64,000 nucleotides of DNA, from the NCBI GenBank assembly GCA_029959085.1, contig JARWIR010000001.1, forward strand, positions 15,057,730 to 15,121,729, in the 5' to 3' direction. Source of the DNA: Nemophila menziesii (taxonomy: Eukaryota > Streptophyta > Magnoliopsida > Boraginales > Hydrophyllaceae). The notes below the pieces were generated by a model that was not told the origin of the DNA, searched no databases, and saw only the letters and a list, made by a program, of their open reading frames with translations. Made by a program: the position numbers and the translations under genes. Below, piece by piece: positions 1 through 10,622 of the stretch (position 1 is the stretch's first letter; each line of letters starts with the position of its first letter).

Positions 1-329
1 AAACGAAGAATTTGTTTATTAAATAATGTAAGATATTAATTTCATAAAATTAGTTGACATAAAAAATAATTACCCATAAAGTGAGATTTTTATTTAGATG
101 ACTTGTGTGACATATATGTGATCAATTAAAAAAACCTATGTTATGTAATATAGGTTTCATGAGTAATAACTTACTATTTCTTAAAAAGTAGAAATACTAG
201 CTTTAATATACTAATGTATAATGCACATTATAACCGCAACAATTAATGTTCTCGTCTCTAGAATGTTTGGAGGAGTTTTTTGTTAATGAAATTGTAATGA
301 TGTATATTTTTGAGCGGTCATGTCTCAAA
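1..329. other. AT-rich stretch, nothing identifiable
   Basis: AT-rich sequence directly upstream of the first recognisable copia pol codons. It probably belongs to the same decayed element, but no frame gives integrase-like residues. The short reverse-strand ORF here looks like chance. Confidence 0.4.
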
Positions 330-740
330 ATCGATAATACTATGTTATGCTTCCACTCTTCAAAATAACAAATGAAAGTTTGAATCAAGGGCTATTAAGT
401 GTATCTTTCTGAGTTATCCTATGGCAAATAAAGGATATAAACTTCTTGATATATCCAACAACATAACTTTCATCTCCAGAAATGTAGTTTTTCATGAAAC
501 TATATTTCCTTTTTCTAAAACAACCCCATCCACCAAACTACATACATTCTTATTCCCTCCTCCATCTACTCTCTACTCAGAATCTCACACAAAACATACA
601 CATATCTCTTCACAGGACAACCCTACCAACCCACCCAACCAACCACATAAGTCAACCAGAATAAGACAACCACCCATATACCTTAATGACTACATATGTC
701 ACTCTACATCTCTTTGAGCATCATACTCTTCTTCTAGTCC
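330..740 (+). pseudogene. Ty1/copia pol fragment: integrase C-terminal region and linker
   Basis: This is part of a degenerate copia polyprotein. In one frame, with one TGA stop near 370, it reads CYASTLQNNK, then KCIFLSYP, KGYKLLDI and FHETIFPF. That series is the conserved block after the copia integrase core (SH3-like region). It is followed by the low-complexity linker and STRIRQPP, which in copia elements precedes reverse transcriptase. The frame ends just before the insertion site of element 1 at 746 and resumes at 8696. No function is expected from the fragment itself. Family assignment rests on motif order recalled from copia proteins, not on an alignment. Confidence 0.85.
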
Positions 741-745
741 TGACT
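741..745. repeat. Target-site duplication TGACT of element 1
   Basis: TGACT at 741-745 abuts the first base of the left LTR, and the same five bases at 8691-8695 abut the last base of the right LTR. A 5-bp duplication is the usual product of LTR-retrotransposon integrase. It shows that the insertion boundaries are intact. Confidence 0.95.
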
Positions 746-2255
746 TGATGTCTCCCCATTTGTGATGATTTAATCTATCTTGGAGACATCATTTTAGGTG
801 TATATATTAGGTTATAGGTCGATTTTCTCATGATTTAGTACACTTTTCTATTTGGCGTCTTGATTTAATTTATTATTTTTAGAGCATATTGAGTTTAATT
901 GTTTATTTAATGTGTAGCTTTAAAGATATATGGTAATTAATTAGAGGCCAAGTTAAGAGATAATGGAAAGAGGATAAACATGGAAATTGGAGATAAAGAC
1001 AAAAAATATGAAAAAGAAAAAGATAAAATTGCCAAATAAGTCTGAATTCCAGCAGCTACGACCACAAAAGAGCTTATATCTCAAGATTGGCTAGGAATTT
1101 GGAAGAATGGTCTACATAAAAGTTAAAGAGCTTTCCTAGACGATAAGTTTTGACTATTGGAACGCATCAAACTGATAAGTATTGAATCAGTTACGGCCAA
1201 AACAAAACATCATCAAAATCTTACCTTTTCTAGATTCTGGGGTTACGAAATTGAGTTGGGCTTGGAGTCCAATTCCTATCTTATACTCCAAGAAACGTTT
1301 TAGGGTTTCCTATACCCTATAAATACACCCTCTTATCACAAGAAAATCATCCTTGGCCAAACCTTAAGCCAAGAGGAAGCTTACAACACAAGAAAAGAAG
1401 TCTGGAAGGAGCTGTGCATCAATTATGTCTTTTTCAACCTTTGAATTTGTAATTTCTTTCTTTTGTTCCATTAGTATGAACTAAATTATATTTAGCTTGA
1501 GTTTTAGCATATATGTATGAACCCTAGTTTTGGTTGACATTTGTCTAATTTGGTAATTATATGTTTTAAATTGAATTCATGTTTTATTGCTCTGTTTATG
1601 TGTTTGATTTATAGTTTGTGTTCTTTGCAGATCGTGACAGTATATAATTACCTTCATAGTAGTTAGATAATCATTAGCAACGATATATTTAACTATAGAA
1701 TTAACACATAAAGTCTAGTGTATGGATGGTCCGACAACACAGCCGATCTAGATAGTCATTATGGTTTGGTGTTAGCATCATTAACCAATTGTAGGAAAAG
1801 TTTGCTTAGGATCCTTATTGACACATGTAAACCCTATTTTAAACTACCTAGCACAATTGAAACCGATTATTGGAATACTACATGATTTACCCTTACATAT
1901 TAGAACGGCAAGACTAATAGAGATTACTTGCTAATTACTCAGGCTAAACTCTCATACTATCTTCTTCTCTTGCATTTAAATTTCTGTCTTTAGTTTATTA
2001 TTTCATTTCCTTAAACAAAAACCAAATAAAAATCTAGTTGTCTTTTATTTTTTTGAGTATATTTATTTCTAACTTCTTTATTTGCACTTGATAATTTGCA
2101 TAAGTTCTCTCTAACCTTCGTAGTCTCTGAGGAACGAATCTTATTTATCATCTAAAACTTGCATACGTCCTGTAATACTTGCAGAACCGTGCTCAGCCTA
2201 GGGTGTTTATTTGCATTTATTTATCTATTATTTTATCACACCTTAGGCGACACCA
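746..2255 (+). repeat. Left LTR of element 1
   Basis: A 1,510-bp LTR starting TGATGTCTCC and ending GGCGACACCA. A TATA box (CTATAAATA) lies near 1318-1326, a plausible U3/R boundary. The first 46 bases form an inverted-repeat unit discussed in the findings. It is closely similar to the right LTR over its whole length, with scattered substitutions and small indels. Confidence 0.93.
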
Positions 2256-2261
2256 AGTTTT

Positions 2262-2279
2262 TGGCGCCGCTGCCGGGGA
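2262..2279 (+). other. Primer-binding site, tRNA-Asp type
   Basis: TGGCGCCGCTGCCGGGGA follows the left LTR after a six-base offset. This is the well-known Athila-type site, complementary to the 3' end of tRNA-Asp. The same 18 bases occur at 38485-38502 and 62657-62674. Confidence 0.9.
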
Positions 2280-2379
2280 CTACATCGTTAGTTCTTGTGC
2301 ATATATCTAGTGCTTTTATTTCAGTTAGTTCTAATTTACGCTTTTGACTTTTTAGTTTTTGTTTTGTAGAATTTTGCAG

Positions 2380-3050
2380 ATGGCGAGCCCAAGTAGACTT
2401 GATCTTCCCGTCTCATTCAGAGTGCAACCACGCGGAATCCGCACTCTTGAAATCCAAGCCGCTAAATTTAGACCAAATCCAGGCATGATAGTGCAATTTG
2501 TGAGTCATGAACAATTTAGCGGTGCTGCACAACAAGATCTAGTCCGGTATATCCAGAAATTCATGCAGATCTGTGACGATTATATCATAAAAGGCGTTAC
2601 AAAGGAGCAGATGTATTACGTTATGTTCCAGTTCTTCTTGACCGGAGGTGCTAGAGATTGGTACGATACCCAACACCCTCACGTTATTCTGGATTGGGAC
2701 AAGCTTCAATCTAAATTCCTAGACCGATCCTATCCGGTAATAGAAGATTAAAAGATATGTTGGAGCTCGAACAGTTCATGCAGGAAGACGGCGAGAGTTT
2801 GGGTGAAGCATGGTTACGATTTAATGAGAAAAAGGCGAGATTTCCATACCATATATTATCGCCAGAAGATTCTTTAATCATGTTCTATGGAGGACTTCAT
2901 GACGAGTCCAAGGCAAGAGCAGATTTGTTAGGATCAAATGTTTTGTATTATTAGATCCTGTAGAAGATGAAAGTATTATGGAGAAAGTTCTTGAGACCGA
3001 GAGTAGTTGGACAAGTGAATCAGAAGAACAAGAAGAGACCTATGAATCTC
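2380..3050 (+). pseudogene. Athila-type gag, frameshifted and truncated
   Basis: The nucleocapsid precursor of element 1. The ATG at 2380 (MASPSRLDL) is the first good start after the leader. The retrotransposon gag domain is clear: IQKFMQICDDYI, then FQFFLTGGARDWYD and LQSKFLDRSYP. A one-base loss near 2745 shifts the frame into QEDGESLGEAW and MFYGGL. A second shift near 2945 follows. After about 3050 the text changes abruptly to integrase, so the end of gag and everything up to RNase H is deleted. No zinc knuckle remains. This copy cannot make a full gag. Confidence 0.88.
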
Positions 3051-3059
3051 TTGGGACAA

Positions 3060-4282
3060 AGACAGAGGTTAGCTCACAAGGCCAAACAATTCTTTTGGGA
3101 CGAACCGTACCTCTGGAAAATTTACAGTGACCAAGTAGTTAGAAGATGTGTCCATGAGGGCGGAGTTGATAAGATCATAGCAAGCTGTCATGGCTCACCA
3201 TATGGTGGTAACTTTAAAGGCGATGGAACTGCAGCTAATATTCTTCAATCCGGTTTCTATTGGCCTACCCTACACAAAGATTGTCGTCGTTTCGTCCAGT
3301 CATATCAAAGATGCCAGTTCACTGGTAATATATCAAAAAGGTACGAGATGCCGCTCAACAATATTTTAGAAGTCAAAATCTTTGATGTATGGGGAATAGA
3401 TTTCATGGGACCTTTCGTCACTTCCCATGGTAATTTTTATATCTTGCTAGCAGTAGATTATGTGTCAAAATGGGTAGAAGCAGTGGCAACACCAAAGAAC
3501 GATGCTCAAACAGTAGTAAAAAAATTTAAAATCACATATCTTTACAAGACATGGTACGCCACGTGTTATAATCAGTGATAAAGGTACCCATTTCATCAAT
3601 GTTCAGTTGAGAGCCATCCTTCGTAAGTTTGGAGTGAGACACCGCACTTCAACCAGTTATCATCGACAAACTAACGGTCAAGCTGAAGTTTCTAACCGAG
3701 TAATTAAATCTATTCTTGAGAAGACCGTGAATAAAACAAGGAAGGACTGGTCATTAAAGCTAGATGATGCTCTCTGGGCTTACTAAACAGCATTCAAAAC
3801 ACCAGTTGGGGCATCTCCGTATCGCATGGTCTATGGTAAAGCATGTCATCTACCAATTGAGATTGAAGCCCGAGCCTTCTGGGCTATTGAAACTCTAAAT
3901 TTAAACCCAGAATTGGCCGGGAAACAATGGTTGATTAAATTAAATGAATTGGAGGAATTTCGTTATCATGCCTATGAAAATTCGCGTCTCTACAAGGAGA
4001 AAACAAAGAGATGGCATGATAAACGAATCCGTCCAAAGCACTTCGAGAGTGGACAAAAGGTACTATTATACAAATTCTCGATTCTCGAACTACCCATGCA
4101 AGCTTAAATCCTGTTGGGGAGGACCTTACATTGTTACGAAAGTCACACCTCATGGAGCGATTGAAATTGAGCATCCAACCGAGCAAAGGACATTCATGGT
4201 GAATGGCCAGCGTTTGAAATTATACCATGACAGTGGAGACTTTGGTCGAGAGGAGACAATCCATCTCGAAGGACACGCTTAG
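3060..4282 (+). pseudogene. Athila-type integrase, broken
   Basis: The integrase of element 1, which would join retrotransposon DNA to the chromosome. The zinc-binding region reads CHGSPYGGN then GFYWPTL and SYQRCQ. Compared with the family, one His appears to be Asn and one Cys appears to be Tyr. The catalytic core keeps all three acidic positions: [15 protein letters not shown] and GQAEVSNR. The C-terminal part continues through KACHLPIE to WGGPYIVTKV and VNGQRLKLY. Lesions are a frameshift near 3545, an in-frame TAA at 3784-3786 and a frameshift near 4070. The chain ends at 4279-4282. Confidence 0.9.
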
Positions 4283-4504
4283 CCCAAGGTACACATCTAA
4301 CTCAAAGACGTTAAAAAAGTGCTCTTGGGAGACACCCCTTGTTTTAATTTGCTTTTTAGATTAGTTTTATGTTTTGTAGTGTATATTTCTAAGTTAGTGT
4401 ATATTTGTAATTGTGTTTACAAGCTGATAGAAGAGAAAGGTAGTGCGTTATTGTGCAGGAAATGAGTTTGGGGTCAAAGGAAAAACTTGGGAAAAATCCG
4501 TTTC
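4283..4504. other. Spacer after integrase of element 1
   Basis: AT-rich noncoding spacer between the integrase stop and the GC-rich palindrome array. No gene is seen. Confidence 0.5.
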
Positions 4505-4865
4505 AATGACCGGTAGGCCGGTCAAACCACCGGTATGCCGGTGGGGAGACACGAGCCCTCGGGTTGGTGGACTCGGGTTATTTGCCGAGAGCGTGTCCAA
4601 GAAAAGCCAGGCGCACCGGCATGCCGCTCATGGCACCGGTATGCCGGCCAGAGGAAAAACACGAGCCCTCGGGTTTTACAACTCAGGTATTTTGACGGAT
4701 TCAGGTTCTGGGAAAAATAGCGCACCTGTATGACGGCGCCCAAAAACACGAGGCCACGGGTATCGATTTGGGTTCCTTGCCGAGAGCTTCAAGAATAAAT
4801 CATCTCTAGCACCGGTATGCCGCTGTTTTGGCCGGTATTGCCGGTCCGAGGTCGGTTGTGAAGAA
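4505..4865. repeat. GC-rich array of short palindromes in element 1
   Basis: A sharply GC-rich block in an AT-rich element. It contains short inverted repeats such as CCACCGGTATGCCGGTGG, GACCGG-TAGG-CCGGTC, CACCGGCATGCCG and CACCGGTATGCCGG. They alternate with copies of ACACGAGCCCTCGGGTT (at about 4549, 4659 and, degenerate, 4746) and with a TTTGCCGAGAGC or TTTTGACGGA word. At least three module copies are visible. ORFs across it on both strands look like by-products of the base composition. A cognate array with different palindromes lies at 45195-45565 in element 2. Confidence 0.8.
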
Positions 4866-5217
4866 TTTGTTTCCTAATCCACTTCTTACCTTATCAAGAG
4901 TTAACCCTAGCCTCTTCAACACGAATTTTCCAGACCCAGACCTTATAAATAGACTTTGAAGCTTGTATAAACCTTTACAATAAACACAACAACATCAATA
5001 ATCCTCTCCTCCTTCCTCCATAAACACAATTTATTCATCAAATTCATCACACTACACCATAAAACACCATCAAGATCATCAAGCTTTCAAGAATTCTTCT
5101 AAGAATCATCAAGAAACCTTCTTCTATCATCAAATCCAAGCAAGAAACTCAAGCCATACCAATCTTTCTTAACTTTATTCCATCCTTGGTGTAACTTGAG
5201 TTGTGGGTCAATCAAAC
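4866..5217 (+). other. CA/CT-rich leader before the MTNRT ORF
   Basis: C-, A- and T-rich sequence almost free of G (many CATCAA and CCTCC words), resembling an unstructured 5' leader. It ends in CTTGAGTTGTGGGTC a few bases before the ATG at 5218. A similar leader precedes the cognate ORF of element 2 (about 45650-46011). Confidence 0.5.
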
Positions 5218-5639
5218 ATGACAAACAGAACAGATGCTATGGATTATAGGAGGAAGTGTTCCATCCTATGGAAGAACAAAAAATACCCTGGAGCCACAAT
5301 TGAAAGGCCTATCGATCTCGATGAGCCTATTGAAAATAAACCAAAGGTAGAGGCACCAGCACAACCACTACCCAAGAAATTAACAGATAGGATGACAGTA
5401 CCATCAAGGCTTAAAGAAAGGACACAAATTCAAGATCAATGTTCTTCTTCTTCCTCTTCATATTAGAATAATTCTTAAATAGCCCCATGGGAAATCAAAT
5501 TGCAACATGAAGTCAATCATCTAAGAAAAGAAAACAAAGCACTAACTGAGACCTTGAATATTGACAATTATTCTTCTTCTTCGGAGAAGGACATGATGGG
5601 TCTCTATGGCCAGGTACCCTGCTCTAATTCTTCTTCTTA
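5218..5639 (+). pseudogene. MTNRT ORF (third ORF of Athila-type element), decayed
   Basis: A short ORF from ATG 5218 (MTNRTDAMDYRRK) to a TAG at 5464-5466. A second open stretch to 5639 in another frame reads like a coiled coil (EVNHLRKENKAL) followed by a Ser-rich tail. It sits where element 2 has a 1.2-kb ORF starting with the same MTNRT residues, so I read it as a shortened, frameshifted relative. In Athila elements this position holds a poorly understood, sometimes env-like, ORF. No signal peptide or membrane segment is seen. The function is unknown. Confidence 0.6.
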
Positions 5640-7138
5640 ATTGCTTATGCGTTAGGTAGTTTAGTTTAGTTTTATTTTAAATTTTATTTCTTTATTGAGT
5701 CTTTTTCGAGTCGTGGGGACACGACTCACTTTTGAGTTGGGGGTGGGGATTCGTTGTCCTCATCTTCCGTTTTGTTTTGCATAAAAGTTAAAATTTTTGG
5801 TTGAAATAGGCATAGAATATGTTGAGCGTACCTATCTGAGCATAATTTAATTAGGTCGATGATAGTAAGTAGCATGTTTTTGAAAGATGTCATAAATAGG
5901 TTTAGTATGCATGTATGAAAACAGGATATAAAAGATAGAAAAGTTAATGAGCAATGCTAAGAAGTCATGTTGAAACTTAGGGAGAGTTATTTGGTGTGTA
6001 GAACGTGAGGTTTGAAATTAGTTGAAAACTTAGTTGAAAACCCGCTTATCTTTGAACTAATAGTGAAAAAATAACAAAATTCTGGTAGTTAGAAAAATGA
6101 ATAAGGCAGTTTCATATTGAAGTCACTTGAATCCTTTTTAGCCTTCTCACCATTTTTATTTGATTATTGTTATTATTAATTCGTCTTAAATCTCTGAGCC
6201 TTTCTAAAGCCTTTTATTTAACCACATTATAATCCATACCCCTTAGTTTGTAGGACTTATCTATATAAGCCGCACTCGAATCGCAAAACCTGAGAGAAGT
6301 CGTTTTTAGAGCTTGAGTTTGGGGTGGTGGGTTTCATCATTAGTGAACATTGGGTTTGGGAAATTATAATTGTGATTTTATTGATGATAAAAAAGTTATT
6401 ATTGTAACACTTTGCCGGGGTAATTGTGAATGAAAAAAGCTGAAAAGCATGAATTTAAAAGGAAAAAAATATATGAAAAAAAAAATAGTGTGATATCTCG
6501 AACATCAAAAAGAGAGTCATAGCTATACAAAAGAAAAAAATTGTTATGAAAAGAATATATACTCGGGCCGACAAAGTGGAATTTATAAATCATCATGAAA
6601 GGTTCTGTTTGGGATTATTGGGGATGCACATTAAGGCATCAAAAACTGGGTTGAGTGAGAACATCTTCGAGTGAAAACTCAAGCTCTAGGGCGATTCGTT
6701 GATGGAATGTGACGAGAGAGCCAAAAGCTCACTTTTCATTATCCAAATATACCACACCGTCCCTAAGCCCCGTTATAACCGTAAATACCTTAGGATTTCT
6801 AACTTCTTAGTGGAGAAACAATTATGCTATTAGGTAGTAGGTGAGTGGACTATTGGATGATATATTAGGACCTATGAACAAGCTATATCCATTAACACAA
6901 ACTGAGTTGAGACCTCTCCTTCTGGCATTGCGAAATTAATTTGGACCTGAATTTATAGATTGTTGACTATGTGTATATTACGCATACTTGTGCATTATTT
7001 CTTGAGCATTACTACATGAGACTTTTTAGATATTATGCTCTAGTATCATTTATTGTGTTATGTTCTTATCCCTCTCCTCCTTCTTCTTCTTCTTATTATT
7101 ATTTGACTACCCTACTGTTCTTTATTTTTATTTTTATT
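5640..7138 (+). other. 3' noncoding region of element 1
   Basis: About 1.5 kb of AT-rich sequence without a credible ORF, similar in order to 47210-48760 of element 2. Landmarks shared by both are a hairpin-G-tract module (5708-5744), a second G-tract GCTTGAGTTTGGGGTGGTGG (6311-6330), an ACTCGGGCCGACAAAGTGGA-like word and the block GGGCGATTCGTTGATGG. The sharing suggests functional RNA rather than filler, but the role is unknown. Confidence 0.6.
5708..5744 (+). promoter_or_regulatory. Internal hairpin-N4-polypurine module (element 1)
   Basis: GAGTCGTGGGGACACGACTC folds as an 8-bp stem with a GGGA loop. After exactly four bases comes TTGAGTTGGGGGT, then GGGGATT. The same arrangement marks the 3' LTR junction at 7139-7172. 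It could be a second plus-strand priming site or an RNA element. The structure is seen; the role is inferred. Confidence 0.55.
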
Positions 7139-7172
7139 GTATCGGGACGATACAACTTTAAGTTGGGGGTCT
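7139..7172 (+). promoter_or_regulatory. 3' polypurine tract with hairpin (element 1)
   Basis: GTATCG-GGA-CGATAC hairpin, four bases, TTAAGTTGGGGGT, then CT and the right LTR. The G-rich tract immediately before the 3' LTR is the expected plus-strand primer (PPT). Confidence 0.75.
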
Positions 7173-8690
7173 TGATGTCTCCCCATTTGTGATGATTTAA
7201 TCTATCTTGGAGACATCATTTTAGGTGTATTTATTAGGTTATAGGTCGATTTTCTCATGATTTAGTACACTTTCCTATTTCGTGTCTTGATTTAATTATT
7301 TATTATTTTTAGAGCATTTTGGGTTTAATTGTTTATTTAGTGTGTAGCTTTAAAGATATATGGTAATTAATTAGAGGCCAAGTTAATTATAAGAGATAAA
7401 GGAAATAGGATAAACATGGAAATTGGAGATAAAGACAAAAAATATGAAAAAGGAAAAGATAAAATTGCCAAATAAATATGAATTCCTGCAGATACGACCA
7501 CAAAAGGGATTATATCTCAAGATTGACTAGGAATTTGGAAGAATGGTCTACATGAAAGTTAAATAGCTTTCCGAGTTGATTAGTTTCGACTATTGGAACG
7601 CGTCAAACGGATAAGTATTGAATCAGTTACGGCCAAAACAAAACAGCATCAAAATCTTACCTTTTCTAGATTCTAGGGTTACGAATTTGAGTTGGGCTTG
7701 GAGTCCAATACCTATCTTATACTCCGAGAAACGTTTTAGGGTTTCCTATTCCCTATAAATACACCCTGTATCACAAGAAAATCATCCTTGGACAAACCTT
7801 AAGCCAAGAGGAAACTTACAACACAAGAAAAGAAGTATGGAAGGAACTGTGCATCAATTATGTCTTCTTCAACCTTTGAATTTGTAATTTCTTTCTTTTG
7901 TTCCATTAGTATGAACTAAATTATATATAGCTTGAGTTTTAGCATATAGTATGAACCCTAGTTTTGGTTAACATCTATCTAATTTGGGAATTATATGTTT
8001 TAAATTGAATTCATGTTTTATTGCTTTGTTTATGTGTTTGATTTATAGTCTGTGTTCTTTGCGGATCGCGACAGTATAGAATTACCTTCATAGTAGTTAG
8101 ATAATCATTAGCAACGGTATATTTAACTATAGAATTAACACATTACGTCTAGTGTAAGGATGTTCCGACAACCCAGCCGATCTAGATGGTCACTATGGTT
8201 TGGTGTTAGCATCATTAATCAATTGTAGGAAAAGTTTGCTTAGGATCCTTATTGACACATGTAAACCCTATTTTAAACTACCTAGCACAATTGAAACCGA
8301 TTATTGGAATACTACATGATTCACCCTTACATGTTTAGAACGGCAAGACTAGTGGAGATTACTTGCTAATTACTCAGGCTAAACTCTCATACTATCTTCT
8401 TCTCTTGCATTTAAATTTCTGTCTTTAATTTATTAGTTTATTTCCTTAAACAAAAACCAAATAAAAATCTAGTTGTCTTTTATTTATTTGCGTATATTTA
8501 TTTCTAACTTCTTTATTTGCACTTGATAATTTGCATAAGTTCTCTCTAACCTTCGTAGTCTCTGAGGAACAAATCTTATTTATCATCTAAAACTTGCATA
8601 CGTTTTGTAATACTTGCAGAACCGTGCTCAGCCTAGGGTGTTTATTTGTATTTATTTATCTATTATTTTATCACACCTTAGGCCGCACCA
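7173..8690 (+). repeat. Right LTR of element 1
   Basis: A 1,518-bp LTR starting TGATGTCTCC. Its end reads GGCCGCACCA where the left LTR has GGCGACACCA, so two substitutions hit the terminus. It is followed directly by the TGACT duplication at 8691-8695. Confidence 0.93.
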
Positions 8691-8695
8691 TGACT

Positions 8696-9070
8696 CATCT
8701 CCTTCCACATATATACTTTACCCTATCCATGATTTCCTTGGTATTTACATGCTATCCTCAAATTATGCTACATTCATCGCCTCTATTAGTGTCAGACATG
8801 ACCAAAAACTTATAAACAAGCCTCATCATCTCCTGAATGGATGGCTGCCATTCAAAGTGAACTGTCAGCTCTACAAAGCAATAATACTTGGACTATTGTT
8901 CCCTTAACACCCCACATTAATCCTATAGGTTGTAAGTGGGTTTTTAAACTAAAGTACAAAGGTGATGGAACACTAGAAAGACACAAAGCACGTCTAGTGG
9001 GTAAAGGCTACAATCAGCAGGAAGGTCCTAACTTCTTTGACACAATCTCTCCTGAAGCGAAATTGGTTTC
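8696..9070 (+). pseudogene. Ty1/copia pol fragment II: start of reverse transcriptase
   Basis: Continuation of the copia pol from 330-740. The linker reads DFLGIYMLSS. The reverse-transcriptase entry block is clear from about 8838: WMAAIQSELSAL, NNTWTIVPL, IGCKWVFKLKYKGDGT, RHKARLVGKGYNQQEG and the PEAKLVSI end. In the family the latter is SPVAKLVT. The frame is cut at 9071-9075 by the reverse solo LTR and resumes at 10618. Apart from the two insertions this stretch reads well. Confidence 0.9.
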
Positions 9071-9075
9071 TATAC

Positions 9076-10617
9076 TGGTGTCGCCTAGGGTGTGATAAAA
9101 ATAAGATAAATATAAGTCAGAAAACAACGCACCCTCACCCTAGACAGGCACAGTACTGCAAGTATTACAGGACGTATGCAAGTTTTAATGATAATTTGAG
9201 TTCGTTCTCAGGGACTTAGTTTGTTAATCGAATGGGTAGCAATAACGAATAAGGAGTAATTAATTAAAAGACAAGAAAATAAAGAGCGTAAATTCGAGAT
9301 TACTAAATTAAACTAAGGAAACTTAAAGACAATAAAATAAATACGAAGAAATATGAGATGAGAAGTATAGCTTAGGTTTTGCTAGTATGCACTAATCCTT
9401 CTAATTCTTTCTATAAAATCTAATTAACAAGGGAGATAATTAGCTCTTAGATACTTATTCAGGATTCTAAATTCCCATACCTTAGACCTTGAGAGCGACT
9501 AAGGGGGCTACGGACACACCACGAGGCTGGTTCAAATAGGGTTTACAAGCGCTACCAAGGCCCTAAGCGATCAATTCCCATACATGGTGATAGTGGTTAA
9601 ATTATACCCTAATGACTATCTAGTTAGAATTAGTGTTGTCAAGACCAATATCGACACTAGACGTTATGTGGTGTTTCAATAATTAGACACCCAACTAAGG
9701 CGATAATCTAACTACTATTAAGGTAATCCTGTACTCGTGCACTAGTAAGGAAAACAGACATTAAACTAAAACACATAAACAAATACATAGGTAAGCAGCT
9801 AATATATGATTAAAACATATAATTCCCAAAGAAACTTAGATATAAAGAAATTAGAATTCATAGTTTATACATGATGCAAAACCCAAGCTATGGGAAGTTT
9901 AGTTCATACCTGAAGGAAATAAACTAAAGGAAATTATAAAAGACATCATCTTGCTCTCTACAATAATTCTGATGATAATAAACCTAAAGACTAATTACTA
10001 TGAGGCATGGATGATTTACAAGTGATATAAGGGTGTATCTATAGGTGTTTAGAAGACCTAATTCGTTTTCTTGAAGGAGAAGGTAAGTAGTGTACTCCAA
10101 GCTCAACTCAAATTCGTAACCCTAAAACATGAAATCAGACCCGTTTTTGTTTTGGTCCTAGCAGCTTCAATACTCATCCTTTTGACGTGTATGAGTAGTC
10201 GAAAATTCATCATCTCGGAAAGATCTTCAACTTTGCTCTTGACCGTTTCTCCAAATTCCACACCGATTTTGAGATATAAGCTGATATGTGGTCGTGGGTG
10301 GTGAAATTCAGGATTATGGCAGCTTTTCCTTTTCCATGATTTTAGCTTTTCTTTCCTTATCTCCATTTTCCATGCTAATCTCTTTCCATATCTCTTAGTC
10401 TTTGACTTGGAATCTATTTAATCTCCATAATTATCTTTAATAATTCACACTAAATAAATTATTAAACCCAATATACTCTAAAAATAATATTTTACTAAAT
10501 CAAGACTCAAAATAGGAAAGTGTAACATTTCTCAAGAAAATCGATTAGAAAGACTTCTAAATCACTAAAAATGATGTCTCATCTTAACATAAATCTATCA
10601 CAATTGAGGAGACATCA
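9076..10617 (-). mobile_element. Solo LTR, same family as element 2, reverse strand
   Basis: A 1,542-bp LTR in reverse orientation, flanked by TATAC at 9071-9075 and 10618-10622. On the minus strand it runs from TGATGTCTCC (10617) to GGCGACACCA (9076). It matches the LTRs of element 2 in order and wording, including the TATA region and the 46-bp inverted unit (10572-10617). No internal sequence remains, so it is a solo LTR left by LTR-LTR recombination. ORFs inside it are shadows. Confidence 0.93.
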
Positions 10618-10622
10618 TATAC

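Larger units (their letters stand above)
746..8690 (+). mobile_element. Athila-type LTR retrotransposon, element 1 (internally deleted)
   Basis: A 7.9-kb Ty3/gypsy element with two LTRs (746-2255 and 7173-8690), a primer-binding site complementary to tRNA-Asp (2262-2279), a polypurine-type tract before the right LTR and TGACT target duplications. Inside are gag (about 2380-3050), then directly integrase (about 3060-4282), then a long 3' region with a small ORF. Protease, reverse transcriptase and RNase H are absent, so the copy could only have moved with help. The integrase wording ([28 protein letters not shown]) and the tRNA-Asp site are typical of the Athila group. Gag and integrase both carry frameshifts and stops. 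Confidence 0.93.

Noticed and set aside
203..388. Reverse ORF overlapping the copia fragment start
   Set aside because: It lies opposite the copia frame and shows no similarity.
4443..4749. Overlapping ORFs of 60-96 codons on both strands in the GC-rich palindrome block of element 1
   Set aside because: They follow from GC-rich, stop-poor repeats. No start context, no family match, and the cognate block of element 2 encodes different residues.
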